A stretch of DNA of 64,000 nucleotides from Bugula neritina (GCA_964035545.1 CAXIUT010000192.1:1-64000), one strand, 5' to 3'. Counted from the stretch's first letter, positions 23,772 through 35,275 are shown. Numbers and translations are program-made. The notes: generated by a model not told the origin, from the letters alone.

Positions 23772-26471
23772 TCAATTTCTTCTTCTTTTATTGACAGGTT
23801 CTGATTCAGATGAAGAACTCGAACTACTATCACTTGAGTCTGATGAAACACTAGGTGCTTTTTTTGGAACTGCTTTATGAGCCACTTTTACAGAAGATTA
23901 TGATGAAGAATCTGAAGACGAAGATATTCCTGATGATGATTCATCTTCAGATATTTAAACTCTTTTTTTAGAAATCTGGGCTTTAGAAGGTCTTTTCTTT
24001 ACAGGTGTTTCAGAAGATGAACTACTTCTTCTTCTTCCTCTCTTAGGACTATCTCTTCTTTTTCTATTAGTACGATGACGTTCTCTATCCGAGCTCTAAC
24101 TTCTTTCTCTTCTTTTTCGATTAGCTTATCTTTTTTCCTGTTATCTTTTCCTTCTTTACCTTTAATATTATTTTTATTATCTTCTCTTTTCCTATCTTTT
24201 CTTAGCTCTTCTTTCTTAGATTTATCTTTCCTATCTTTATCTTTCAATCTGTTTTTGACGAGCTCTTTACTTTTATTTTTATAATTATCTTTACTTTTGT
24301 CTTTATCTTTCTTAACGTTATTTTTATCTATGTCTTTCTTACCTCTATCTTTACTTTTATCTTTACTTCTATCTTTGTCTTTATTTCTACCTTTTTCTTT
24401 ATTTTTATTTATATCTTTCTTATTAACTATTATCTGAATTAGAACTTGAACTTCTTCTTTAATCTCTTTCTCTATGTCGTCTTTATCGATGTCTTTATCT
24501 GTCTCTTTCATATTAATCTCTTTATCTATGTCTATCTCGAGAACGATCTCTTCTTCGATCATGTTATCTTGACCTTTCTCTTCTTTTATTTTTTTATTGT
24601 TCTCTTTATCTTTATCTTTATTTTTCCCTTTCATATCTTTACTATTCTTTCAATCTTTTTGCCTCTTCTTTCACTTTCATTTATTCCATAGCAATTTTCA
24701 TCATTTCTTCTTATTCCTGAAGTAAAAGCTGTGCCATTGCTTCTTCTTCTTTTCTTTTCCTTTAATTAATAATTTATTCTTGAAGAGCTAAGACTTCTCT
24801 CATTTCCTAAGTTAACTTACCCAATCCAATAGCTGTATAATAGTTAATAGCAAATCTCAAGTCGTTCGGATTATCTATTGGAAATAATCCTCGATAATAT
24901 TCTCTCATATCTTCTTTTTTGAATTCCTAAGCCAAGTTATTAATTCCCATATTTTATCCAATATCTTTCAAAAATATTTTAAGAAACATTCTAGCTGCAG
25001 CAGTAGTTGAATCAGGAGTTAATCTAATCACCTCAAAAATTTTCCAATCAAGAGCCTTTCGATAGAATAAATGTCCATATAAATGAGCAAGATTTCTAAT
25101 TTTATTGGCTTCTTGCTTGAAGATATTATTATAATTATTCAGAAATGCCTGAAGAAACAATTCTTTGTATTTATCATCAACTACACAAAACCTTTCAGCA
25201 AGCAAACCAAAAAAGGATTGATAGATCCTCTCCATCATACAGCATTCAAGTATCATATCAACTAACTAGTGTTCATATCCCTTAGCTATATTCATTTTTA
25301 AAATTTTATGGGCACATTCTTAAAAGTTAACAGTGGATTGAATGGCAAGATATATGGTTTTTCTTAGATTTATTAGGTCTTGTTCTGTTAGATCTTGAAT
25401 TCCTTCTTATTAAGGTTCTTAATCCCACTATTCCTCGTATTATTATACTTCTTTCAATCTGGCAATATTTTATTAACCAAGAATTTCCATTTTAACCTTT
25501 TACCATTATTATTCGTTTTCTAGATAGTTAGAATCATTTTTAAACATATTGATTTTTTATTCTCCATCAATTTAATCTTCGAGATCCATTTAGTGTGTAA
25601 TCTGATCTTCTATTTCAACTAAATCAAGATCAGTAATAACTCCAGGATGATCCTTGAATCCTGTTTTTCTTACAGCAAAAAGATTTTCAATACTATATTG
25701 AGCTTTTTGTTCGATTTGTGCCTCGTGAAGAAGTCCTTTGAATCTTTAGAAGATTGCTACAGAACCAGCAGGAGAAAGTTAAGATAAAACCTGACCTATT
25801 TCAATTGTAAAATCACAAGCGATTTCAACTGAATCTTCAGTAGGATTCGACAATAAAATCATCAAAATTTGCAAAGCAACATATTATCCCAGAATACGTT
25901 GATTGACCAAATGTGCTATCATTTTAGTAGTGGCTACACATACAATTTTATTATTTCTTGAAAAGGAACGTTTGAATTGAATAAGTACTCTTTTGATTAT
26001 AAGTAGACCGATTTATGGTACTTTGGTGTTAATGACTGCTATTAAAGCTGCATAGACATGAGTGAAATTAGGAGATGCCATTTGAGCTTTTATGATTGAC
26101 CTGGCAAGTAATCCTCTGCCTCTATAAATATTTTAGTTGAAGAGTTAAATGACAACATTTTGAATATTAGCGATGTTTACTTTATTGACAATACCATTGA
26201 TGGATTTTCTTAAGAGTTCCCACATCATTTTTTGATGAGCTTCACCAGCTGGATCAGCTTCTAACATTTATTTTTGAAGTTATCTTAGTTTATGTGGAGG
26301 AATATATACACCTCCAGCTCTTCTGATTCCTTTGTTCTAATTTTAAGTTTTGATTTGTTGGTTATACTGCTACATTAGGAAACTAGGTTGTTATCGTAGA
26401 GATTAGATAAGAGTTGTATTGCGTGATGGAGGCTAATAAGCTGGACGTTAAGTCCCTTATCCTTCAGCCAT
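23772..26471 (-). CDS. CWC22: CWC22-like pre-mRNA splicing factor with Arg/Gln-rich tail
   Basis: Intron-free 900-codon frame, ATG 26471 to TGA 23772-23774. Residues ~50-300 contain the family opening ([12 protein letters not shown]) and the MIF4G helical domain ([28 protein letters not shown]). An MA3 domain follows (~400-570), then [21 protein letters not shown]22 escorts eIF4A3 into the spliceosome and is needed for exon-junction complex loading. Residues ~612-800 would be the RS tail, but many Ser positions are Gln: the tract is built from alternating AGA and TAA/CAA-type codons (RQRQ). Ser-rich acidic and RS segments close the protein. The start codon lies only ~3 bp from the point where the second chromosome's telomere is attached in the other copy. 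Confidence 0.88.
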
Positions 26472-26629
26472 TTATAAGAGATATAAATCAATTATTAAAC
26501 TTAAATAATGATAAATAATGATAGTTAAGTAGCATTAAATATGATTTTATAAATTAAGATAAAATCTTTATGTTGAGTTTAGTTGATTTGATTAAGCATC
26601 TTTTATGACGTCAAATATAATTGTTTACA

Positions 26630-27893
26630 ATGGCAAATCGACTCTAGTTTATTAACTAAACCATAAAAAAAGATAAATACGTTGATTCTAGCTTTGACTA
26701 CTTAAGTTTCGATAACTTTCTTACACCAGAATAAAATGTTTTTTTACTTTGATTTAGGATATCAGAAAAAGATTACGTCAATTTATGGAAGTAGAAGTTA
26801 AAGAAGCAATTATTCCCTATGTAGAAGAAGCAAAGTTTCCATAATTTTTAGTATAAAAGTTAAGAAATACTGGAATAATGAAACATCTCTTCAAGAAACC
26901 ATATGGTGCTGGAACATCAGGATTACTTCAAGGAGTACTTACAGCAGAGATCGCGAGAGTTGATCCAGGATTTGCAACATTTGTTATTGTGCAAGCTGGA
27001 CTTCTTGGATTTACTATTGAAGCTCTAGGATCTGAAGAACAAAAAGCTAAATATCTACCTAAGATTATCAACTTAGACTGGATAGGAGGATGGGCACTTA
27101 CTGAAGATAAAATTGGTTCTGATGCTTCAAATTTGGCAACAACAGCTACCAAATAAGGAAATACGTATAAATTAAACGGAGTTAAAAGATGGATGGGAAA
27201 TGCTAATAGGGATTTGCTAGTTGTTTTCGCTAAAACATAAAAGAAACAAGTTTAAGGATTTATTCTTGAAACTCACAACAATCCTAAAGGATGGAAATCA
27301 TAACCTATCAAAAATAAACTTGGTCTTAGAATTGTTCAAAACTGTCATGTTGAACTTAATAATGTTTAAATAGGAGAAGAACATAAACTACCAAAAGCTA
27401 CAAACTTCCAAAAAGGTGCAAATGTAGTCTTAAAACATTCAAGACCTATTGTTTGCTGGATTGCTATTGGAACATGTATTGGCGTCTATGATAATGCTAT
27501 TAAATATACTAGAGAAAGAAAACAGTTTGGAAGACCAGTAGCAGGTACTTTGATATTTATTTAGGATTCCAGTTGGTACAAGAAAAACTTGTTAGAATCA
27601 TGGCTAATGTTCAGGCTATGATGATGCTAGCTTGGAGAATTTCTAGCTTATATGATAAAGGAACTGTATAAATGGGTCAGATAGCTCTAACCAAAGCTTG
27701 GATTACATAAAGGGCAAGAGAAGTATGTAGACTAGGCAGATAAATTTGTGGAGGTAATGGTCTTGTTCATGAAAATTTCGTTATGCGGGCTCTAACTGAT
27801 ATGGAAGGTATTTATACCTATGAAGGTTCATATGAAGTAAATGCCTTAGTAGCTGGTCGTGATCTAACAGGACATGCAGCTTTTGTGAAATGA
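26630..27893 (+). CDS. Acyl-CoA dehydrogenase (glutaryl-CoA dehydrogenase/ACX4 type), copy 1
   Basis: ATG 26630 to TGA 27891-27893 with two 20-nt introns (26738-26757 and 27545-27564). Spliced length is 408 codons, typical of the family. Features: N-terminal helices, FAD-domain strand GGWALTEDKIGSDASNLAT (flavin-binding), TRERKQFGRPVAGFQLVQ, and the C-terminal ICGGNG and YEGSYEVNALVAGRDLTG. That last segment is the glutaryl-CoA dehydrogenase/ACX4 signature with the catalytic Glu at the start of YEGS. It oxidises acyl-CoA to enoyl-CoA using FAD, in mitochondria or peroxisomes. No clear targeting peptide is visible. Both introns fall in the same positions in copy 2. The upstream spacer to CWC22 is 158 bp and contains the alternative telomere site. 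Confidence 0.93.
26738..26757 (+). other. 20-nt intron 1 of the acyl-CoA dehydrogenase gene
   Basis: GTTTTTTTACTTTGATTTAG. Without removal the frame hits TGA inside it. It is the same length in copy 2, with one T/A difference. Confidence 0.92.
27545..27564 (+). other. 20-nt intron 2 of the acyl-CoA dehydrogenase gene
   Basis: GTACTTTGATATTTATTTAG. Removal restores the conserved RPVAGFQLVQEKL junction. Confidence 0.95.
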
Positions 27894-27940
27894 TCTATTA
27901 TGTTAACATGATGAATATATCAACTCAAAATATAAATAAA

Positions 27941-30415
27941 TCATTGAAGAAGAGCTTCAAAAGAGTTACTTTTTGACAAATAGCTATGTTTTTCTAGTTT
28001 TTTGAATGTAGAAAGGTCAAATTTTTAATTTTAAACTAAAGACTTGAGTTCATTTAACCTTTTTCGATAACTTTTTTCGATAATCTATCTAAAGAACTAC
28101 TGTATTTTTGGGAATAAATAGCACTTACGAGTCATATTTTTGCCTGGACATTTAGGATCTAGAATTTAGAGATCAGCTCTTTACCTCATATCTTATTCTT
28201 AATTCTTCTTTTATTTTTTTGAATAAAATATACTTGACTTTCCATAGTTAAGAAGGTCGATCCCAGTCTACTTTTAATCGAACTAGTAACCATAGAAAGT
28301 TAACAATTTCTCAAATACAAGACTCACATCATTTTACTAGTTTAGTTTCTTCTCATAAATAAAACTAACTATCAAAACAATCATTGAGAAAGTATTCAAT
28401 CCTCCTTGATATGTTTTATGAAAATCTTTATCTTGAAGAAGAAACTTTAAAACAATAACAATATAGTGCAAAGTTGGTATTTATCTTAGCCATGAATTAA
28501 TCGTTTGAGTTGATATTATGCCTAAGTGGTTGGATTGTGATAGAATATTCAATGTTTCAATAGTTATATCTGCCTCAATGATACCACTATTATGAATTCG
28601 ATTCAATCTTTGATATACCTAGCCATATTGAGGATCTAAACATACTATAGAAGTGTCTATTTTTAATTTGATGATAGGAATACTTGCAGTACTTATGACT
28701 TTAATGTCAAATATATAAGGTTGAGATGAGAATATTTACTGAAGACTTTCCAAAGCTCCTTGTAATTTAAGATGGTCTGGTAAATATTAATAAAATCCAA
28801 GAATATTATTTTTGATAGCAATATCTATGTCACTATTCTTTATTGAAATTCCACTTGCACAACTACCAAAGAGCTAGATTTATATATTGTAGTAGTTAAG
28901 AAGGAATTTAATCCTTTCAAAGGCAACAAACCGTCTTTCATAATAGATATTAGCTTCTTCACTTATTTTATCAGCAAATTCTACAATCTATTCAGACATT
29001 ATGCTTAGATTCATTTTCTTTATTTCATCAGTTGAAATAAGCATTTTCTATGGATCTATTTTTGAGTATTTTTAACAATATATTTATAATTTATTTGTTT
29101 CAACTTTCTATAAATATGGTTAATATTTTTCCTATATCTTTTTCTATATCTTTTGTTAGTATTTTATTTCATGCTTTTCTTACTTATTTCTTTTTCTTTT
29201 GTAGTGTTTTTTCTTTTCAGTCACTTAATTTTTATAGCTCTCATGTCCTTCTTTATTTTTTTAAAACTAAATTTTCTTTTCTTCCATTTTAAGTGATAAA
29301 ATTGGAGAAGACTAATCAAATTATGTCATTTTCCTCTTTCTATGAAACCTTTTATCCCGCTCAGTAACATTTGTTTCATTTGATTCAATACTAGCTAATG
29401 AAGTTTTATGCTTAAGCTTTTTCCTTTTGATAGGATTTAACCTCTGCTACTTCTCCTCTATTTTTGCATTGAACATATGTTATTTTTATGTTTTTTCAGT
29501 ATAATTAGGTTTAAAAGCCTTTCTTTTTCTATTTTTATCCACTTCTTTTTTCCAATAGAGATATAATAATTCATGATATTTGACTATTTAACAGGTAACT
29601 TTTTTTATCTTACATTTGAAAATTCTATTACAAAATTCATTCTTTTATAATTTAAGCAATTATGATGCCTCTTTATCCAATTATAAGAAATCTATCTTGA
29701 TTTAATTCTTAATAAGATAATTCATAACTTCTTTGATATCATTAAAACCTAAATTATCAATAATTTTTACCTAAATAAACCATATTTAACTTTTGATCTT
29801 AAGTCAAATATTTATAATAAGCACTAAATTACTTTTTTCTTCTTCTTTCTTCTTATAAACTCTTAGATAAAAACTCCGAGTTAAAGACGCTTTCTCTATA
29901 GCAAATAAGAATTTCTTGTCTTAGATAATTTATTGTTGTAACTGCAATTTCTTCAACATTTTTACATATCTTTATTTTTTCATTTACGACTTCTATTTCA
30001 TCACGATGCTTAATTACATCTTGAAGAAGTTTCACTGATGGATTTTCAACTGTACAAGTCAGCAAATCAAATAGTTTTTCAGGACATTCAAGTAAGCTAT
30101 AGTCAAAACAGATGTGGTCAAAAAATTATCTACCATCAGAGACAAATGTTATCGAATCAAAGAATCCCTATATTGATAAATGAATACTTTTTAAGCTTTT
30201 TTGAGAATCTTTCTATTCTCAAAGTGAGATTCACCTCTGGCAATAACTTAGCATTTATTTGTCTGTATCTAAGGGCAGCGTTAATGAAGAGTGTGTTCAA
30301 GCTCTAAAAGCTTTTTCTGAATGTTATTTGGAATTTTAGCTGAATATATTTTAAGAGCCAAAAAGCGTTCTTACATGGGAAGAGATCTTATCCTTTATAA
30401 GGAGACATTTACCAT
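27941..30415 (-). CDS. TRF4/Cid1-type nucleotidyltransferase with long N-terminal extension, copy 1
   Basis: Minus-strand gene from ATG 30415 to TGA 27941-27943 with a 20-nt intron (30168-30187) and a 22-nt intron (29749-29770); the spliced frame is 811 codons. Residues ~460-800 are a non-canonical poly(A)/poly(U) polymerase: IVEFADKISEE...RR, LFGSCASGISIKNSDIDIAI with the two catalytic Asp, a third catalytic Asp probably in IFDIKVI, and a PAP-associated segment (NQQNDVSLVFEKLLTFYG). The first ~450 residues are charged coiled coil (KHRDEIEVVNEKIKICK; a Lys/Arg/Gln-rich stretch before the catalytic part) and are not recognised. It likely adds nucleotides to RNA 3' ends in surveillance or small-RNA pathways. 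The gene is convergent with the dehydrogenase gene. Confidence 0.85.
29749..29770 (-). other. 22-nt intron
   Basis: GTAAAAATTATTGATAATTTAG on the minus strand. In copy 2 the same 22-nt element differs at three positions inside while flanking codons are identical, as expected for an intron. Confidence 0.88.
30168..30187 (-). other. 20-nt intron
   Basis: GTATTCATTTATCAATATAG on the minus strand, identical in copy 2. Removal links KKAQK to GFFDSITFVSDGRQ in frame. Confidence 0.8.
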
Positions 30416-30976
30416 TGGTTGAAAGAAGTTCTAAGTGCTGGAAGAGATTTTTGTTAGAGTTGTGAGATGTTAAGGAGTTGTTTTTATTCGTTGTGAGAAG
30501 AATAAGAGATTTTTGATAGCTATGATGATACAATCATGATTTTGCTAATTATATACAATAAAATAATAAATTCATTTGTTCTTAAGTTGAATTATAATGT
30601 TATCAACAAATATTTAATAACTAATTTGTCACTAAATCTAATCTAATTGTATTTTTAATGAAAATCATACTCGTATTTATAATTTTAAATACTATCATAT
30701 CATAAAAAATTGACATTCATTCGAGTTCTTTTGAGCTTATTTAATTTATTTTTATTTTTTGAAATTCTATAAAATAAAGAATCCTTAAAGTTCAAAAATG
30801 ACTAAAAGTATTTTTGAAAAAAAGTTTGATGTTAAAAAATAGTTTTTTCTTTATAATGTTTGGAAAAAACATTTTTAAGAGTTCAAAATAAATTTTGAAT
30901 TAGTAAATGACTATTAATTAATTTGATAGATTTTTTTTTTCGGATATATACCATGGTTATCATATTTTTGTAATTA
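30416..30976. other. Subtelomeric spacer, copy 1
   Basis: Upstream region of the nucleotidyltransferase gene, very AT-rich, with no gene seen. It stops at GTAATTA, where telomere repeats begin. Confidence 0.6.
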
Positions 30977-31043
30977 GGGGTTGGGGTTGGGGTTGGGGTT
31001 GGGGTTGGGGTTGGGGTTGGGGTTGGGGTTGGGGTTGGGGTTG
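30977..31043. repeat. Right telomere of chromosome 1, (GGGGTT)n
   Basis: Eleven perfect GGGGTT units, orientation of a right chromosome end, directly after GTAATTA, truncated by the N run. Confidence 0.97.
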
Positions 31044-31243
31044 NNNNNNNNNNNNNNNNNNNNNNNNNNNNNNNNNNNNNNNNNNNNNNNNNNNNNNNNN
31101 NNNNNNNNNNNNNNNNNNNNNNNNNNNNNNNNNNNNNNNNNNNNNNNNNNNNNNNNNNNNNNNNNNNNNNNNNNNNNNNNNNNNNNNNNNNNNNNNNNNN
31201 NNNNNNNNNNNNNNNNNNNNNNNNNNNNNNNNNNNNNNNNNNN
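31044..31243. other. Assembly gap of 200 N
   Basis: Exactly 200 unknown bases, a typical scaffolding placeholder. It lies between two telomeres facing each other, so it joins two chromosome ends and not a real internal gap. Confidence 0.97.
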
Positions 31244-31336
31244 CCCAACCCCAACCCCAACCCCAACCCCAACCCCAACCCCAACCCCAACCCCAACCCC
31301 AACCCCAACCCCAACCCCAACCCCAACCCCAACCCC
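31244..31336. repeat. Left telomere of chromosome 2, (CCCCAA)n
   Basis: About 15 perfect CCCCAA units, then TAAGAGATATAAATC, the same sequence found at 26474. Confidence 0.97.
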
Positions 31337-31482
31337 TAAGAGATATAAATCAATTATTAAACTTAAATAATGATAGTTAAGTAGCATTAAATATGATTTT
31401 ATAAATTAAGATAAAATCTTTATGTTGAGTTTAGTTGAATTGATTAAGCATCTTTTATGACGTCAAAATATAATTGTATACA

Positions 31483-32748
31483 ATGGCAAATCGACTCTAG
31501 TTTATTAGCTAAACCATAAAAAAAGATAAATACGTTGATTCTAGCTTTGACTACTTAAGTTTCGATAACTTTCTTACACCAGAATAAAATGTTTTTATAC
31601 TTTGATTTAGGATATCAGAAAAAGATTACGTCAATTTATGGAAGTAGAAGTTAAAGAAGCAATTATTCCCTATGTAGAAGAAGCAAAGTTTCCTTAATTT
31701 TTAGTGTAAAAGTTAAGAAATACTGGAATAATGAAACATCTCTTCAAGAAACCCTATGGTGCTGGAACATCAGGATTACTTCAAGGAGTACTTACAGCAG
31801 AGATCGCTAGAGTAGATCCAGGATTTGCAACATTTGTTATTGTGCAAGCTGGACTTCTTGGATTTACTATTGAAGCTCTAGGATCTGAAGAACAAAAAGC
31901 TAAATATCTACCTAAGATTATCGACTTAGATTGGATAGGAGGATGGGCACTTACTGAAGATAAAATTGGTTCTGATGCTTCAAATTTGGCAACAACAGCG
32001 ACCAAATAAGGAAATACGTATAAATTAAACGGAGTTAAAAGATGGATGGGAAATGCTAATAGGGATTTGCTAGTTGTTTTCGCTAAAACATAAAAGAAAC
32101 AAGTTTAAGGATTTATCCTTGAAACTCATAACAATTCCTAAAGGATGGAAATCATAACCTATCAAAAATAAACTTGGTCTTAGAATTGTTTCAAAATTGT
32201 CATGTTGAACTTAATAATGTTTAAATAGGAGAAGAGCATAAATTACCAAAAGCTACAAACTTCCAAAAAGGTGCAAATGTAGTCCTAAAACATTCAAGAC
32301 CTATTGTTTGCTGGATTGCTATTGGAACATGTATTGGTGTCTATGATAATGCTATTAAATATACCAGAGAAAGAAAACAGTTTGGAAGACCAGTAGCAGG
32401 TACTTTGATATTTATTTAGGATTCCAGTTAGTACAAGAAAAACTTGTTAGAATCATGGCTAATGTTCAGGCTATGATGATGCTAGCTTGGAGAATTTCTA
32501 GCTTATATGATAAAGGAACTGTATAAATGGGTCAGATAGCTCTAACCAAAGCTTGGATTACATAAAGGGCAAGAGAAGTATGTAGATTAGGCAGATAAAT
32601 TTGTGGAGGTAATGGTCTTGTTCATGAAAATTTTGTTATGCGAGCTCTAACTGATATGGAAGGTATCTATACCTATGAAGGTTCATATGAAGTAAATGCA
32701 TTGGTAGCTGGTCGTGATCTAACAGGACATGCAGCTTTTGTGAAATGA
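31483..32748 (+). pseudogene. Acyl-CoA dehydrogenase, copy 2, with two one-base insertions
   Basis: Same gene as at 26630, with both 20-nt introns in place, but 2 bp longer. An extra T is present near 32134 (CAATTCC versus CAATCC) and another near 32189 (GTTTCAAAATT versus GTTCAAAACT). Together they shift the frame and do not restore it, so the flavin-domain part to the C-terminus is out of frame if the sequence is right. Most other differences are silent (GAGAGTT/TAGAGTA for the same codons). This suggests a functional allele with sequencing indels more than an old pseudogene, but both are possible. Confidence 0.8.
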
Positions 32749-32795
32749 TCTATTATGTTAACATGATGAATATATCAACTCAAAATATAAATAAA

Positions 32796-35275
32796 TCATT
32801 GAAGAAGAGCTTCAAAAGAGTTACTTTTTGATAAATAGCTATGTTTTTCTAGTTTTTTGAATGTAGAAAGGTCAAATTTTTAATTTTAAACTAAAGACTT
32901 GAGTTCATTTAACCTTTTTCGATAACTTTTTTCGATAATCTATCTAAAGAACTACTGTATTTTTGGGAATAAATAGCACTTACGAGTCATATTTTTGCCT
33001 GGACATTTAGGATCTAGAATTTAGAGATCAGCTCTTTACCTCATATCTTATTCTTAATTCTTCTTTTATTTTTTTGAATAAAATATACTTGACTTTCCAT
33101 AGTTAAGAAGGTCGATCCCAGTCTACTTTTAATCGAACTAGTAACCATAGAAAGTTAACAATTTCTCAAATACAAGACTCACATCATTTTACTAGTTTAG
33201 TTTCTTCTCATAAATAAAACTAACTATCAAAACAATCATTGAGAAAGTATTCAATCCTCCTTGATATGTTTTATGAAAATCTTTATCTTGAAGAAGAAAC
33301 TTTAAAACAATAACAATATAATGCAAAGTTGGTATTTATCTTAGCCATGAATTAATCGTTTGAGTTGATATTATGCCTAAGTGGTTGGATTGTGATAGAA
33401 TATTCAATGTTTCAATAGTTATATCTGCCTCAATGATACCACTATTATGAATTCGATTCAATCTCTGATATACCTAGCCATATTGAGGATCTAAACATAC
33501 TATAGAAGTGTCTATTTTTAATTTGATGATAGGAATACTTGCAGTACTTATGACTTTAATGTCAAATATATAAGGTTGAGATGAAAATATTTACTGAAGA
33601 CTTTCCAAAGCTCCTTGTAATTTAAGATGGTCTGGTAGATATTAATAAAATCCAAGAATATTGTTTTTGATGGCTATATCTATGTCACTATTCTTTATTG
33701 AAATTCCACTTGCACAACTACCAAAGAGCTCGATTTATATATTGTAGTAGTTAAGAAGGAATTTAATCCTTTCAAAGGCAACAAACCGTCTTTCATAATA
33801 GATATTAGCTTCTTCACTTATTTTATCAGCAAATTCTACAATCTATTCAGACATTATGCTTAGATTCATTTTCTTTATTTCATCAGTTGAAATAAGCATT
33901 TTTTTATGGATCTATTTTTGAGTATTTTTAACAATATATTTATAATTTATTTGTTTCAACTTTCTATAAATATGGTTAATATTTTTCCTATATCTTTTTC
34001 TATATCTTTTGTTAGTATTTTATTTCATGCTTTTCTTACTTATTTCTTTTTCTTTGTAGTGTTTTTTCTTTTCAGTCACTTAAGTTTTTATAGCTCTCAT
34101 GTCCTTCTTTATTTTTTTAAAACTAAATTTTCTTTTCTTCCATTTTAAGTGATAAAATTGGAGAAGACTAATCAAATTATGTCATTTTCCTCTTTCTATG
34201 AAACCTTTTATCACGCTCAGTAACATTTGTTTTCATTTGATTCAATACTAGCTAATGAAGTTTTGTGTTTAAGCTTTTTCCTTTTTATTGGATTTAACCT
34301 CTGCTATTTCTCCTCGATTTTTGCATTGAACATATGTTATTTTTATATTTTTTCAGTATAATAAGGCTTAAAAGCCTTTCTTTTTCTATTTTTATCCACT
34401 TCTTTTTTCCAATAAAGATATAATAATTCATGATATTTGACTATTTAACAGGTAACTTTTTTTTATCTTACATTTGAAAATTCTATTACAAAATTCATTC
34501 TTTTATAATTTAAGGCAATTATGATGCCTCTTTATCCAATTATAAGAAATCTATCTTGATTTAATTCTTAATAAGATAATTCATAACTTCTTTGATATCA
34601 TTAAAACCTAAATTATCTATATTTTTTACCTAAATAAACCATATTTAACTTTTGATCTTAAGTCAAATATTTATAATAAGCACTAAATTACTTTTTTCTT
34701 TTTCTTTCTTCTTATAAACTCTTAGATAAAAACTCAGAGTTAAAGACACTTTCTCTATAGCAAATAAGATTTCTTGTCTTAGATAATTTATTGTTTGTAA
34801 CTGCAATTTCTTCAACATTTTTACATATCTTTATTTTTTCATTTACGACTTCTATTTCATCACGATGCTTAGTTACATCTTGAAGAAGTTTCACTGATTG
34901 ATTTTCAACTGTACAAGTCAGCAAATCAAATAGTTTTTCAGGACATTCAAGTAAGCTATAGTCAAAACAGATGTGGTCAAAAAATTATCTGCCATCAGAG
35001 ACAAATGTTATCGAATCAAAGAATCCCTATATTGATAAATGAATACTTTTTAAGCTTTTTTTGAGAATCTTTCTATTCTCAAAGTGAGATTCACCTCTGG
35101 CAATAACTTAGCATTTATTTGTCTGTATCTAAGGGCAGCGTTAATGAAGAGTGTGTTCAAGCTCTAAAAGCTTTTTCTGAATGTTATTTGGAATTTTAGC
35201 TGAATATATTTTAAGAGCCAAAAAGCGTTCTTACATGGGAAGAGATCTTATCCTTTATAAGGAGACATTTACCAT
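32796..35275 (-). CDS. TRF4-type nucleotidyltransferase, copy 2
   Basis: Copy of the gene at 27941-30415, introns at 35027-35046 and 34608-34629. The catalytic part (ATG-like Met at 33854 to TGA 32796-32798) is fully open and the same length as in copy 1. One Gln (TAG) of copy 1 is Glu (GAG) here, just before LFGSCASG. The N-terminal part carries several 1-base length differences, for example 7 versus 6 T near 35058 and compensating changes near 34790, so the N-terminal frame is disturbed in this copy. The same catalytic residues are present. Whether this copy is expressed cannot be judged. Confidence 0.75.

Larger units (their letters stand above)
26474..30976. repeat. Terminal duplication, copy 1 (right end of chromosome 1)
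   Basis: From 26474 (TAAGAGATATAAATC) to 30976 (GTAATTA) the sequence matches 31337-35842 at about 98% by eye, with scattered substitutions and 1-base length differences in A/T runs. Copy 1 has an extra 11-bp repeat unit (AATAATGATA..., near 26512). Copy 1 continues leftward into CWC22 and ends in a telomere; copy 2 begins with a telomere and continues rightward. Confidence 0.95.

Noticed and set aside
24075-24691. Plus-strand Ser/Leu/Phe-rich frames, and a minus-strand Lys/Asp/Glu-rich frame, over the CWC22 tail
   Set aside because: They are shifted or antisense readings of the Arg/Gln-rich tail; only the Arg/Gln phase is continuous with the MA3 domain and reaches the stop that gives a length divisible by three.
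27900-28000. Considering the nucleotidyltransferase as a separate gene starting at 28999
   Set aside because: The same frame runs on upstream without a stop, and with two tiny introns gives a spliced length divisible by three, so one long gene is preferred; a transcript could still overturn this.
30883-31387. Long open frames of Gly-Leu, Gly-Val, Thr-Pro and Asn-Pro dipeptides around 31 kb
   Set aside because: They are translations of telomere repeats and of N bases, not genes.
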